From: Oscillospiraceae bacterium | GTDB taxonomy: Bacteria; Bacillota; Clostridia; Oscillospirales; Oscillospiraceae | Length of the DNA stretch: 37,506 bases | Assembly: GCA_017540645.1 (NCBI GenBank) | Contig: JAFYAQ010000015.1 | Span: 1 to 37,506, forward strand | Reading direction: 5' to 3' | In this document: one piece after another, positions 19,065 through 28,127 of the stretch | Numbering within the stretch: position 1 is the stretch's first letter | Layout: each line of letters opens with the position of its first letter | Translations under genes and position numbers: made by a program | The notes under the pieces: generated by a model | Seen by the model: only the letters and a program-made list of their open reading frames with translations | Databases searched by the model: none | What the model was told of the DNA's origin: nothing

Positions 19065-21026
19065 TTATTTATTCAGGGGCCAGGTGGAGCTTTCCGGGGC
19101 GCGGACGGTGCCGGAGCGATAGGCGCACAGGAGCTGGTTGAGATCCCGGACGCGCTGCTCCAGCTCCCTGCCCCCGTCCGTGTCCTTGACCCGCAGCCGC
19201 TCCGGGAACTGCTCGATCATGATCTTCCGGGAGAGCATGTCCGTCTGCTGCTTGATGGCTACGGCCGGGTCGAAGGGCTGGTGCTCGGCCAGGTACATAT
19301 GGTGGGAATTGAATACCAGGGTGTAGCCGCAGATGCCCGTCACCGGCTGATAGGCCTTGCTCAGACCGCCGTCGATGTTGATGAACTTGCCCCCGGCCTT
19401 CACCGGGGTCTCGCCCTTGGACTTCTTCACGGGCACATGGCCGTTGATGATGTGGCCCCGCTGGGGGTCGACGCCGAAGTCCTTCAAAATGGTCTCCGCG
19501 GTCTCTTCCTTGTCCCAGAGGGTGTAGTACGGATCCTTGGTCTCCACTCCCGCGGCCTTGTCGTTGATGAAGGTCCGCTCAAAAGTGGCGATCTTGTCCT
19601 TGCCGTTCAGAGGGGACTTGGGGCCGCACCAGAGATACCAGAGGAAGTCCGTGTTTTGCAGCCGCCGGTCGTAGTTGGCCGTGCGGACCATCCGGTCGCA
19701 CACATCCATCAGGGCCTTGCCGGCATAGCACTTTCCCTCGATGTTCATGGCGGTGAAGCTGCCGTCCGGCTGCATGGGGGCGCAGCCGTGGAACAGCAGG
19801 TTGTTGTTGCAGACCCGGTACATGGCGCCCTTGTCCATGAGGAACCGCAAATGCTCCTGGAGCTTCCGGCTGCGGCGGAAGGTGAGGATCAGCTGGTTGA
19901 CCACATGCTCCTCCTCCGGGGAGAGGGCGTAGGGATCCTTGAAATTCACCGTGGGGAGGTTGGTCTCGTTGAGCTGATAGGTGACGCCCTTGACCTCCAG
20001 GGTGCCGTTTTTCCAGTCCGCCTTGTGCAGCAGCAGCCGGTCGTCCATGTTGTACTCGGGATGCCGGCGGATCAGCTGACCCTCCAGCTTGAACATGATG
20101 ACGCTGATGGCCTTCAGCAGCTTGGCGGCAACCTCCGGGTCGTCGTCGTTCTGATAGTCGGAGACACGCTTGGGCAGAAAGTTGGGGCAGGGGTCGTCCG
20201 CGTACTGCTCCATGGCGAATACGCTCAGCGGCCGGACGTTGATGCCGTAGCCCTCCTCCAGCGTGTCAAAGTTGCCGTATTTTATGGAGTTGCGGATGGC
20301 GTTGGCGATACAGGCGGGGTTGCCCATGGCCGCGCCCATCCAAAGAACATCGTGGTTGCCCCAGACAAAGTCCACCCCGGGACGGCTCATCAGATCGTCG
20401 ATGACCATCTGGGCAGCCGGGCCCCGGTCGAAGAGGTCGCCCACGATGTGGAGCTGCGCCACCGTCAGCCGGAAGATCAGGTTGCACAGGGCGGTGATGA
20501 ACTCGTCCTGGATACCGGTGCGGAGGATGTTGTTGATGATGCTTTCATTATAGAGCCGCTTGGTGTAGTCCTGCTCGTTGCTGTCGATCAGCTCCTCGAT
20601 GATGTACTCATAATCCGAGGGGAGCTTGGCCCGCATCTTGGCCCGGGTGTACTTGTAGGTAGCCGTGCGGCAGACCGCCACCAGCCGCCGGATGGTCATT
20701 TTATACCAGGCGTCGGGGTGCTCAACGTTGGCCAGCTCCCGCTCCGGGTAGTAGATCAGGGTAGCCAGGGCGTTTTTCTGCTCCACGCTCAGTGAATCAC
20801 CGAAGCTGTCGTCGATCTTGGCGTGGACCGCGCCGGAGGCGTTTTTCAGGATGTGGATGTAATAGCTGTACTCGCCGTGGATATCGCTCAAAAAGTGCTC
20901 GGTGACCTTGGGCAGCTCCAGGATGGCCTGGAGCCGGATGATCTCCGCGGCTGTGCTGCTGACGCTGGGGAAACTTTTGGACAGAAGCTGGAGATACTTG
21001 ATATCCTGTTTCGTCAAATGAGGCAT
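19065..21026 (-). CDS. fbp: Fructose-1,6-bisphosphatase class III
   Basis: This enzyme hydrolyses fructose 1,6-bisphosphate to fructose 6-phosphate in gluconeogenesis. The protein has 653 residues, the size of the Firmicute class III enzyme, and has the metallophosphatase signatures SDIHGEY, GDLFDRGPAA, WGNHDVLWMGAA and, further on, NGHVPVK. The N terminus MPHLTKQDIKYLQLLS matches the family, so the start is secure. It begins 3 bases after the stop of the flavoprotein gene, which indicates co-transcription from the promoter at 21890-21917. Confidence 0.96.
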   Translation of the reverse strand: MPHLTKQDIKYLQLLSKSFPSVSSTAAEIIRLQAILELPKVTEHFLSDIHGEYSYYIHILKNASGAVHAKIDDSFGDSLSVEQKNALATLIYYPERELANVEHPDAWYKMTIRRLVAVCRTATYKYTRAKMRAKLPSDYEYIIEELIDSNEQDYTKRLYNESIINNILRTGIQDEFITALCNLIFRLTVAQLHIVGDLFDRGPAAQMVIDDLMSRPGVDFVWGNHDVLWMGAAMGNPACIANAIRNSIKYGNFDTLEEGYGINVRPLSVFAMEQYADDPCPNFLPKRVSDYQNDDDPEVAAKLLKAISVIMFKLEGQLIRRHPEYNMDDRLLLHKADWKNGTLEVKGVTYQLNETNLPTVNFKDPYALSPEEEHVVNQLILTFRRSRKLQEHLRFLMDKGAMYRVCNNNLLFHGCAPMQPDGSFTAMNIEGKCYAGKALMDVCDRMVRTANYDRRLQNTDFLWYLWCGPKSPLNGKDKIATFERTFINDKAAGVETKDPYYTLWDKEETAETILKDFGVDPQRGHIINGHVPVKKSKGETPVKAGGKFINIDGGLSKAYQPVTGICGYTLVFNSHHMYLAEHQPFDPAVAIKQQTDMLSRKIMIEQFPERLRVKDTDGGRELEQRVRDLNQLLCAYRSGTVRAPESSTWPLNK

Positions 21027-21029
21027 GGC

Positions 21030-21851
21030 TCACTTTCCGCCTTTCTTCTTTTCGATATATCGGGAGGCGCTGATGCCGGCTACGTTGCCGTCGCCCACGG
21101 CCTTGGCCACCTGATAGGGCGCGCCCACGCAGTCCCCGGCGGCGAACACCCCCGGCACACTGGCGGCCATGTCCCGGTCCACGGCGATGTGGGGCCCGTC
21201 CATCTTCAAGCCCTCCAGCAGAGAGTCCGGCGCGGCGGCGCTCCGGAGGATGAACACGCCCTCGCAGGGCACGCTCTCCCCGTTCACCGTGAGGCCCGTG
21301 ACCTTGCTCTCGCCCTCCAGGGCGTAGTGGGCCTTTTTGTCCGTGAAAAACTGCACGTCGCAGCCCATGGAGCGCAGCAGCTCCGCCTCCTGGTTGGCGT
21401 CCGCGGTGAAGCCCAGCACGCAGACCCGGCGGCCCCGATAGAGCATCCCGTCGCAGGTGACGCAGTAGCTGACGCCCCGGCCCAGGAGCTCCGCCTCCCC
21501 CGGGAGCTTTTTCCCCGGGGCAATACCGGTGCAGAGGATCACCGCCGTGCCCTCCGCGAATTCGGACCCGAAGGACACGCCGAAGCTCTCTCCCAGGGAA
21601 AGAATGGAGTTCACATGGCCCCGCAGCAGCTCCGCCCCGGCCTCCACCGCCTGGGCCTGCATGGCCTCCACCATGGCCCTGCCGCCGATGGCGGGCATGC
21701 CGGGGTAATTGGTGATCTCGTGGGCGCGGCTCAGGGAGATATCCTCCACACTGCCGGTGATAAAGGCTACGGTCTTGTTGCGGGCGCGCAGCGTCAGCGC
21801 GGCGGAGACCGCCGCGGGTCCGCCGCCCACGATCACGCAGTCATAGCTCAT
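21030..21851 (-). CDS. Thioredoxin-reductase-like flavoprotein without an evident NADPH motif
   Basis: This 273-residue flavoprotein has an N-terminal FAD-binding GGGPAA (residues 9-14), the redox-active pair C130-x-x-C133 (CVTCDG) and the C-terminal FAD motif FAAGDCVG (236-243), all as in thioredoxin reductase. In the middle domain, where NADPH enzymes show GGGxSA followed by an arginine-rich loop, this protein reads VLGFTADANQEA and lacks the arginines. It is also shorter than the usual 305-320 residues. It may use ferredoxin or another donor, as described for clostridial ferredoxin-dependent flavin thioredoxin reductases; this is inference. ATG 21851 has AAGGAG 8 bases upstream; an in-frame GTG at 21860 abuts that site. 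Confidence 0.82.
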   Translation of the reverse strand: MSYDCVIVGGGPAAVSAALTLRARNKTVAFITGSVEDISLSRAHEITNYPGMPAIGGRAMVEAMQAQAVEAGAELLRGHVNSILSLGESFGVSFGSEFAEGTAVILCTGIAPGKKLPGEAELLGRGVSYCVTCDGMLYRGRRVCVLGFTADANQEAELLRSMGCDVQFFTDKKAHYALEGESKVTGLTVNGESVPCEGVFILRSAAAPDSLLEGLKMDGPHIAVDRDMAASVPGVFAAGDCVGAPYQVAKAVGDGNVAGISASRYIEKKKGGK

Positions 21852-21889
21852 TGGCTCCACTCCTTTTTTCGTTATTTAAAATATATATT

Positions 21890-21917
21890 ATTATACCGAA
21901 AAGGATTGCGAATTCAA
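21890..21917 (-). promoter_or_regulatory. Promoter of the trxB-like/fbp/esterase operon
   Basis: On the minus strand, TTGAAT (21912-21917) and TATAAT (21890-21895) are spaced by 16 bases. The -35 box falls in the spacer of the divergent glnS promoter, so the two promoters overlap. Confidence 0.65.
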
Positions 21918-21934
21918 GCGTCTTCGTGTATAAT
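21906..21934 (+). promoter_or_regulatory. glnS promoter
   Basis: TTGCGA (21906-21911) and TATAAT (21929-21934) are spaced by 17 bases. The start of glnS lies about 46 bases after the -10 box. No T-box or other leader structure fits in this space. Confidence 0.78.
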
Positions 21935-21979
21935 TGCAAACATTCTACCCCATCACATGAAAAGGAAGAGCAGGCAGAC

Positions 21980-23647
21980 ATGGAAGAGATCCGAGACAGC
22001 AGCAACTTTATCCATGATTTCGTCCGAGAGGACATCGGCCCCGGCGGCCGATTTGAGGGCATGACGGTCCACACCCGTTTCCCGCCCGAGCCCAACGGCT
22101 ATCTGCATATCGGCCACTGCAAGGCCCTGTGCATCGACTTTGGCACCGCGGAGAAGTTCGGCGGCATCTGCAACCTGCGGATGGACGACACCAACCCCGC
22201 CAAGGAGGACACGGAGTTTGTAGAGGCCATCCAGGAGGACATCCACTGGCTGGGCTTTGACTGGGACGACCGGTTTTTCTACGGCTCCGATTACTTTGAA
22301 AAGACCTATGAGCTGGCGGAGGGCCTGATCAAAAAGGGCCTGGCCTACGTGTGCGAGCTGACGCCCGAAGAGTTCAGCAAATACCGGGGCGACACCTCCC
22401 ATCCCGCGGTGAGCCCCTGGCGGGACCGGCCTATCGAGGAGAGTCTGGACCTCTTCCGCCGGATGCGGGCCGGAGAGTTCCCCGAGGGCAAGTACACCCT
22501 GCGGGCCAAGATCGACCTGGCCAGCGGCAACTTCAACATGCGGGACCCGGTGCTGTACCGCATCCGTTACATCGAGCATCACCGCCAGGGCACCAAGTGG
22601 TGCATCTTCCCCATGTACGACCTGGCCCACCCCATCCAGGACGCTCTGGAGGGGATCACCCACTCCCTGTGCTCTCTGGAGTATGAGGATCACCGGCCTT
22701 TGTACAACTGGGTCATCGATAACTGCGACGTGCCCAGCCGTCCCCGGCAGATCGAGTTTGCCCGTCTGGGCATCAACTACACCGTCATGAGCAAGCGCAA
22801 GCTCCGCCGTCTGGTGGAGGAGGGACGGGTCTCCGGCTGGGACGATCCCCGCATGCCCACCCTCTGCGGTCTGCGCCGCCGGGGCTACACCCCCAAATCC
22901 ATCCGGGACTTCACCGACCGGATCGGCGTTTCCAAGGTGACCTCCACCGTGGATTACTCCCTGCTGGAGAGCTGCCTGCGGGACGATCTGAACGCGCACG
23001 CAAAGCGGGTCATGGCCGTGCTGCGGCCGGTGAAGCTGACCATCACCAACTACCCCGAGGGCCACAGCGAAAGCTTTGACATTGAGAACAACCCCACCGA
23101 CGAGACCGCCGGTACCCGGCCCGTCAGCTTCTCCCGTGAGCTGTGGATCGAGGCGGAGGACTTCATGGAGGTGCCGGTGAAGAAGTATAACCGGCTCTTC
23201 CCCGGCAATGAGGTTCGTCTGAAGGGCGCCTATGTGGTGCGCTGCACCGGCTGCGTGAAGGACGAAAACGGGAACGTGACCGAGGTCCTCTGCGAGTACG
23301 ACCCCGCCACCCGGGGCGGCAACACCCCCGACGGCCGGAAGGTCCGGGGCACCATCCACTGGGTGGACGCCGCCAACTGCTGCGAGGCCGAGGTCCGGCT
23401 CTACGACATGCTCTTCTCCGACCCGGAGCCCGACGGCCCGGACAAGGATTTTATGGACTGCCTGAATCCCAACTCTCTGGAAGTCCTGACCGGCTGCAAG
23501 GTGGAAAAGAGTCTGGAGAGCTGTGAGGCCACGGACCGCTTCCAGTTCCTGCGCCTGGGCTACTTTGCCCCGGACAACAAGGACTGTGCCCCCGGACATC
23601 TGGTGTTCAACCGGGCGGTAGCGCTGAAGGATTCGTTCAAAAAGTAA
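21980..23647 (+). CDS. glnS: Glutaminyl-tRNA synthetase
   Basis: GlnRS charges tRNA-Gln directly with glutamine. The 555-residue product is the length of E. coli GlnRS. It shows PPEPNGYLHIGHCKA (HIGH at 43-46), the KMSKS-type VMSKR at 269-273 and the C-terminal beta-barrel anticodon-binding region. The start at 21980 was chosen because it matches the family N terminus (SSNFIHDFV) and AAAAGGAAGAG lies upstream; the frame runs back to 21851 through the promoter, which cannot be coding. Most Firmicutes make Gln-tRNA by the GatCAB amidation route, so a GlnRS in this background is notable and points to ancient transfer. Confidence 0.94.
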   Translation: MEEIRDSSNFIHDFVREDIGPGGRFEGMTVHTRFPPEPNGYLHIGHCKALCIDFGTAEKFGGICNLRMDDTNPAKEDTEFVEAIQEDIHWLGFDWDDRFFYGSDYFEKTYELAEGLIKKGLAYVCELTPEEFSKYRGDTSHPAVSPWRDRPIEESLDLFRRMRAGEFPEGKYTLRAKIDLASGNFNMRDPVLYRIRYIEHHRQGTKWCIFPMYDLAHPIQDALEGITHSLCSLEYEDHRPLYNWVIDNCDVPSRPRQIEFARLGINYTVMSKRKLRRLVEEGRVSGWDDPRMPTLCGLRRRGYTPKSIRDFTDRIGVSKVTSTVDYSLLESCLRDDLNAHAKRVMAVLRPVKLTITNYPEGHSESFDIENNPTDETAGTRPVSFSRELWIEAEDFMEVPVKKYNRLFPGNEVRLKGAYVVRCTGCVKDENGNVTEVLCEYDPATRGGNTPDGRKVRGTIHWVDAANCCEAEVRLYDMLFSDPEPDGPDKDFMDCLNPNSLEVLTGCKVEKSLESCEATDRFQFLRLGYFAPDNKDCAPGHLVFNRAVALKDSFKK

Positions 23648-23652
23648 AAAAG

Positions 23653-23692
23653 AACCGCCGCCTCTCCCATTTGGGGAGGGGCGGTGGTTTTA
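23653..23692 (+). terminator. Intrinsic terminator after glnS
   Basis: A stem of about 16 base pairs with a few G-U pairs (AACCGCCGCCTCTCCC at 23653-23668 against the segment 23674-23689) is followed by TTTTAT. It starts 6 bases after the glnS stop. Confidence 0.85.
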
Positions 23693-23738
23693 TCGGTTTT
23701 TCGGCGTTGGGGAGGGCATATTTTGTGGATTTTATTGC

Positions 23739-24445
<707 letters not shown>

Positions 24446-24473
24446 AAACCAAAGAGGAGAAAAGGAGAAAGCA

Positions 24474-25862
24474 ATGAGCAAAGAAGAAAATGCGATCTAC
24501 AACGCCAAAGAGCTTGGTACCGGAAAGGTGGTCGTGCTTGGTCTGCAGCACCTGTTCGCCATGTTCGGCTCCACCGTTCTCGTCCCCATCCTGACCGGGC
24601 TGAGCGTGTCCGCCACGCTGCTGTTCGCCGGTCTCGCCACCCTGTTTATGCACCTGGTCACCGGAAAGAAGGTCCCCGTATTCCTGGGTTCCTCCTTTGC
24701 GTTCCTGGGCGGCTACTTTTCCGTGGTCGCCGCCGGCGGTGAGCTGGGCATGACCCAGAGAGAGGCCCTGCCCTACGCCTGTGTGGGCGTGGCCTGCGCC
24801 GGTCTCCTGTACCTGATCCTGTCCGCCATCTGCAAGGCCTTCGGCAGCAAGCGCGTGATGCGCTTCTTCCCCCCGGTGGTCACCGGTCCCATCATCATCG
24901 CCATCGGCCTGATCCTGGCTCCCTCCGCCATCAACAGCTGCTCCACCAACTGGCTCATCGCCCTGGTGGCCATCGTGGTCATCGTGGTTTGCAACATCTG
25001 GGGCAAGGGCATGATCAAGATCGTCCCCATCCTCATGGGCGTGCTGGTCTCCTACCTGGTGGCCGCTCTGGCCGGGAAGGTGGACTTCTCCGGCGTGAAG
25101 GAAGCCGCCTGGATCGGCCTCCCCGTTCAGATGCAGGACACCGTGTTCGGCCTGTTCGGCTCCGGTGATGTGAACAAGGGCCTTCTGGTCTCCTCCATCA
25201 TCATGATCGTCCCCATTGCCTTCGCCACCATGATGGAGCACGTGGGCGACATCTCCGCCATCGGCAGCACCATCGGCAAGAACCTCATCGAGGATCCCGG
25301 CCTGCACCGGACCCTGATCGGCGACGGTATCGGCACCGCCATCGCTGCCCTGTTCGGCGCCCCCGCCAACACCACCTACGGCGAGAACACCGGCGTGCTG
25401 GTACTCACCAAGGTGTATGACCCCATGGTCGTCCGTCTGGCCGCCGTGTTCGCGGTGGTGCTCAGCTTCTGCCCCAAGTTTGCCGCTCTCATCAGCGCCA
25501 TGCCCACCGCCACCGTGGGCGGCGTGTCCATCGTCCTCTACGGCATGATCTCCGCCGTGGGCGTCCGGAACATGGTGGAGAACCACACCGACTTCCAGAA
25601 GAGCCGCAACGTGATCGTGGCCGCCGTGATCCTGGGCCTGGCCCTGGGCATCAACTTCTCCGGCTCCCTGGGCGCCAACATCACCACCGCCGGCAACAAC
25701 GCCACCGGCGCCATCTCCTTCATGGTCGGCGACATGAAGATCGCCCTGTCCGGTCTGGCCGTGGCCTCCATCGTAGGCATCGTGCTGAACGCCATCCTGC
25801 CCGACAAGCGGGAGGAGTACATGCCCAACACCCAGAACTCCGGCTCCCTGGGCAAGTTCTGA
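24474..25862 (+). CDS. Uracil permease (UraA/PyrP, NCS2 family)
   Basis: This is a proton-coupled uracil importer of 462 residues with about 12-14 membrane segments. The two substrate and proton-coupling glutamates of UraA are recognisable as E255 in MMEHVGD and E304 in TTYGENTG. The start has GAGGAGAAAAGGAG upstream. Linkage to pyrR and the attenuator argues for uracil over xanthine or another nucleobase. Together the two genes couple uracil salvage to uridine nucleotide levels. A strong terminator follows 23 bases after the stop. Confidence 0.94.
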   Translation: MSKEENAIYNAKELGTGKVVVLGLQHLFAMFGSTVLVPILTGLSVSATLLFAGLATLFMHLVTGKKVPVFLGSSFAFLGGYFSVVAAGGELGMTQREALPYACVGVACAGLLYLILSAICKAFGSKRVMRFFPPVVTGPIIIAIGLILAPSAINSCSTNWLIALVAIVVIVVCNIWGKGMIKIVPILMGVLVSYLVAALAGKVDFSGVKEAAWIGLPVQMQDTVFGLFGSGDVNKGLLVSSIIMIVPIAFATMMEHVGDISAIGSTIGKNLIEDPGLHRTLIGDGIGTAIAALFGAPANTTYGENTGVLVLTKVYDPMVVRLAAVFAVVLSFCPKFAALISAMPTATVGGVSIVLYGMISAVGVRNMVENHTDFQKSRNVIVAAVILGLALGINFSGSLGANITTAGNNATGAISFMVGDMKIALSGLAVASIVGIVLNAILPDKREEYMPNTQNSGSLGKF

Positions 25863-25885
25863 TCCATATCCATCCTGTCATACAA

Positions 25886-25920
25886 GCAAAACGGCCGCCC
25901 GATCTGGGCGGTCGTTTTGC
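25886..25920 (+). terminator. Intrinsic terminator after the uracil permease gene
   Basis: A 15-base-pair stem (GCAAAACGGCCGCCC at 25886-25900, GGGCGGTCGTTTTGC at 25906-25920) with a 5-base loop has its U-rich part inside the right arm. The next promoter begins 2 bases later. Confidence 0.88.
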
Positions 25921-25922
25921 AG

Positions 25923-25951
25923 TTGCGCCGGCTTTCACGGCGTGTTACAAT
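25923..25951 (+). promoter_or_regulatory. Promoter of the uracil-DNA glycosylase operon
   Basis: TTGCGC (25923-25928) and TACAAT (25946-25951) are spaced by 17 bases and sit directly behind the preceding terminator. The start codon follows about 30 bases after the -10 box, with a GGGAGGGAG ribosome binding site. Confidence 0.7.
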
Positions 25952-25980
25952 AATTCTCAGAAGACGGGAGGGAGACGGAT

Positions 25981-26556
25981 ATGGAGAAAAAAGAGGCGCT
26001 GCAGGCGCTGCAGGCGGAGTGTCTGGGCTGTCGGGAGTGTCCCCTTTCCCAGAGCCGGCACAACGTGGTGTTCGGCGTGGGAGACCCGGAGAGCGAGCTG
26101 ATGTTCATCGGCGAGGGCCCCGGGGAGAACGAGGATCTCCAGGGCGAGCCCTTTGTGGGGGCCGCAGGAAAGCTGCTGGACGATATGCTGGAGATGATCG
26201 ACCTGCGGCGGCAGCAGGTGTACATCGCCAACGTGGTCAAGTGCCGCCCGCCCCGGAACCGGGACCCCCTGGGGGAAGAACAGGCCGCCTGCCGCCATTG
26301 GCTGGACGCCCAGCGGGAGATCATCCGCCCCAAGCTGATCGTCTGCCTGGGCCGGATCGCCGCCGCGGCCGTGATCCGAAGCGATTTTCGCATCACTCGG
26401 GAGCACGGCCAGTTTGAGGATGTGGACGGCGTCCGGGCCATGGCCATGTACCATCCCGCCGCCCTGCTCCGGGATCCCTCCAAGCGGCCGGAGACATTTG
26501 TGGATCTGATGACCCTGCGCTCGGAGGCCAGGCGGATCTGCCAGCATCTTTATTGA
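25981..26556 (+). CDS. Uracil-DNA glycosylase, family 4 (iron-sulfur)
   Basis: This enzyme removes uracil from DNA that arose by cytosine deamination. The 191-residue protein has the four cysteines expected to hold a [4Fe-4S] cluster, C14, C17, C88 and C104, the catalytic-loop motif GEGPGENED (45-53) and a C-terminal YHPAALLR. These mark family 4 (UDGa). It begins a three-gene run with a DUF2156 gene 21 bases downstream. Its position after a uracil permease is separated by a terminator and promoter, so it is not part of that operon. Confidence 0.93.
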   Translation: MEKKEALQALQAECLGCRECPLSQSRHNVVFGVGDPESELMFIGEGPGENEDLQGEPFVGAAGKLLDDMLEMIDLRRQQVYIANVVKCRPPRNRDPLGEEQAACRHWLDAQREIIRPKLIVCLGRIAAAAVIRSDFRITREHGQFEDVDGVRAMAMYHPAALLRDPSKRPETFVDLMTLRSEARRICQHLY

Positions 26557-26577
26557 AAAGAGAAGTGGATAAACGAT

Positions 26578-27471
26578 ATGAGTGATTTTCAGCCCGTGGG
26601 CTTGCAGCATAAGCCCCTGTTTGACGCCTGCCTTGCCTGGGAGGACACATTGAGCTCCACCGACAGCTTCGGCAACGTGTTCCTCTGGGACATCCTCTGC
26701 CGCCGGAATGTGGCGCGGCTGGGAGACCGGCTGGGGGTGGAGTATCTGTGCCCCCGAGGGACCTTTTACGCCTACCCCATCGGCCGGGGAGACCTGGGCG
26801 AGGCCGTGGAGGCGCTGCGCCGGCGCGCCCGGGCCCAGGGGGTCAACCTGCGTCTGCACGGGGTGTCCGCGTCCCAGCGCCGGGAACTGGAGAGCGCGCT
26901 GCCCGGGCGCTTTCGCTTCACGGAGGACCGGGACAGCTTTGATTATCTATACTCTGTGGAGGCCATGGCCACGCTGGCCGGGAAAAAGCTCCACGGCAAG
27001 CGGAACTTCTGCAACCGCTTTGAAAGTGCCCACCGCTGGCGCTTTGAGGACCTGTCCCCCGCCCATTTCGACGCCTGCCGGGCCCTGCTCCGTTACTGGG
27101 ACGGGGAAAAGGACGGCGGGAACGAGGAGGAAAACCAGGCCATCGAGAGAGTTTTCCGTTACTGGGACCATCTGGGCATGTCCGGCGGCGTTTTATACGC
27201 AGAGGACGAGCCCGTGGCCTTCACCATCGGGGAGCCCCTCTCCCCCAGAGTGATCGACGCCCACTTTGAAAAGGCCCGGGACGACGTGCCCGGGGCCTAT
27301 CCCATGGTGGCCCGGGAGTATGCCCGCCGGCTGCAGGAGCGCTGTCCGGATCTGGTTTACATAAATCGGGAAGAGGACATGGGCCTCCCTAATCTGCGCC
27401 GCGCCAAGGAGGAGTGGTACCCCGCCCTCCTGCTGGAAAAATACACGGCGGAGTGGGAGGCGGCGGAATGA
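26578..27471 (+). CDS. DUF2156 protein (soluble LPG-synthase-C-like domain)
   Basis: The 297-residue soluble protein resembles the C-terminal GNAT-like catalytic region of phosphatidylglycerol lysyltransferase (MprF) but has no membrane part. Characteristic pieces are SFGNVFLWD, an internal KKLHGKRNFCNRF and the C-terminal YINREEDMG and LRRAKEEWYP. Such domains take an aminoacyl group from tRNA in MprF; in the stand-alone proteins the substrate is unknown. The codons for VYIN (27354-27366) are unusually AT-rich and contain GTTTACATAAAT. The stop overlaps the start of the next gene by 4 bases. Confidence 0.82.
   Translation: MSDFQPVGLQHKPLFDACLAWEDTLSSTDSFGNVFLWDILCRRNVARLGDRLGVEYLCPRGTFYAYPIGRGDLGEAVEALRRRARAQGVNLRLHGVSASQRRELESALPGRFRFTEDRDSFDYLYSVEAMATLAGKKLHGKRNFCNRFESAHRWRFEDLSPAHFDACRALLRYWDGEKDGGNEEENQAIERVFRYWDHLGMSGGVLYAEDEPVAFTIGEPLSPRVIDAHFEKARDDVPGAYPMVAREYARRLQERCPDLVYINREEDMGLPNLRRAKEEWYPALLLEKYTAEWEAAE
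27355..27366 (+). repeat. GTTTACATAAWT word, copy 1
   Basis: GTTTACATAAAT inside the DUF2156 gene, read as GTT TAC ATA AAT. ATA and AAT are rare codons in this neighbourhood. The same word recurs at 29991, 32417 and 35189 on the same strand. Confidence 0.6.
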
Positions 27472-28112
27472 GCGCCCCCCGCCCTTCCCGTCCCGGGGAA
27501 GAGACCGCTCTGCGGGAGCTGTGGACGGCGGTTTTCGGGGACGAAGGAGCGTTTCTGGACCTGTTCTTTTCGGAGATCTATCGCCCCGGCATGGCCCGGG
27601 TGATGGAGGCGGAGGGGCGGATCGTCTCCGCCGCCTACGCCCTGCCCTTCGGGGAGGCGCTGTACATCTACGCCGTGGGGACCCTGCCCGCCTTCCGGGG
27701 CCGGGGCTGCGGCCGGGCGGTGACCCTGGCCGCCGCCGGAGGAAAGCCTGCCTATCTCTGCCCCGCCAGCGAGAGTCTCAAGCGCTGGTACGGCGAGAGC
27801 ATGGGCGCTGTTCCGGCGGACTGGCGGCAGCCGTGCGCCCTGCCGGAGGACGCGGAGCCCCTGGCCCCGGCGGAATTCCTCTCCCTGCGGGAGCGGATGC
27901 TGGAAGGCGTCCCTCACGCCGCTTACTCCCCCGCTCTGCTGCGGCTCTTTGCCCTGGACGGGAGCTTTTATCGGGGCAGGGACGGCAGGCTCTACGCCGC
28001 CGGCTCGGACGGGACCGTATTTGAACAGCTCCCGTCCCCCTCGGGCGGGGAGCCCTACCTCTACGCGCTGAACGGCGCGACCCCCCTCCATTGGGGGATC
28101 ACGCTGGAATAA
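27468..28112 (+). CDS. GNAT family N-acetyltransferase
   Basis: This 214-residue protein has a GNAT acetyl-CoA-binding motif YAVGTLPAFRGRGCGRAV (about residues 68-84) following two beta-strand-like segments. The C-terminal half is divergent and the acceptor cannot be predicted. ATG 27468 overlaps the DUF2156 stop (ATGA), so translation is coupled; the frame extends upstream only within that gene. The pairing of two GNAT-fold proteins suggests a joint role, which is inference. Confidence 0.8.
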   Translation: MSAPRPSRPGEETALRELWTAVFGDEGAFLDLFFSEIYRPGMARVMEAEGRIVSAAYALPFGEALYIYAVGTLPAFRGRGCGRAVTLAAAGGKPAYLCPASESLKRWYGESMGAVPADWRQPCALPEDAEPLAPAEFLSLRERMLEGVPHAAYSPALLRLFALDGSFYRGRDGRLYAAGSDGTVFEQLPSPSGGEPYLYALNGATPLHWGITLE

Positions 28113-28127
28113 AAAAAGGACGTCTTT

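Noticed and set aside
18153..20795. An 880-codon open frame on the + strand opposite the esterase and fbp genes
   Set aside because: It spans two well-supported minus-strand genes and has antisense-type composition.
21851..21979. N-terminal extension of glnS by 43 codons
   Set aside because: It runs through both promoters of the divergent region; the family N terminus and a ribosome binding site support the ATG at 21980.
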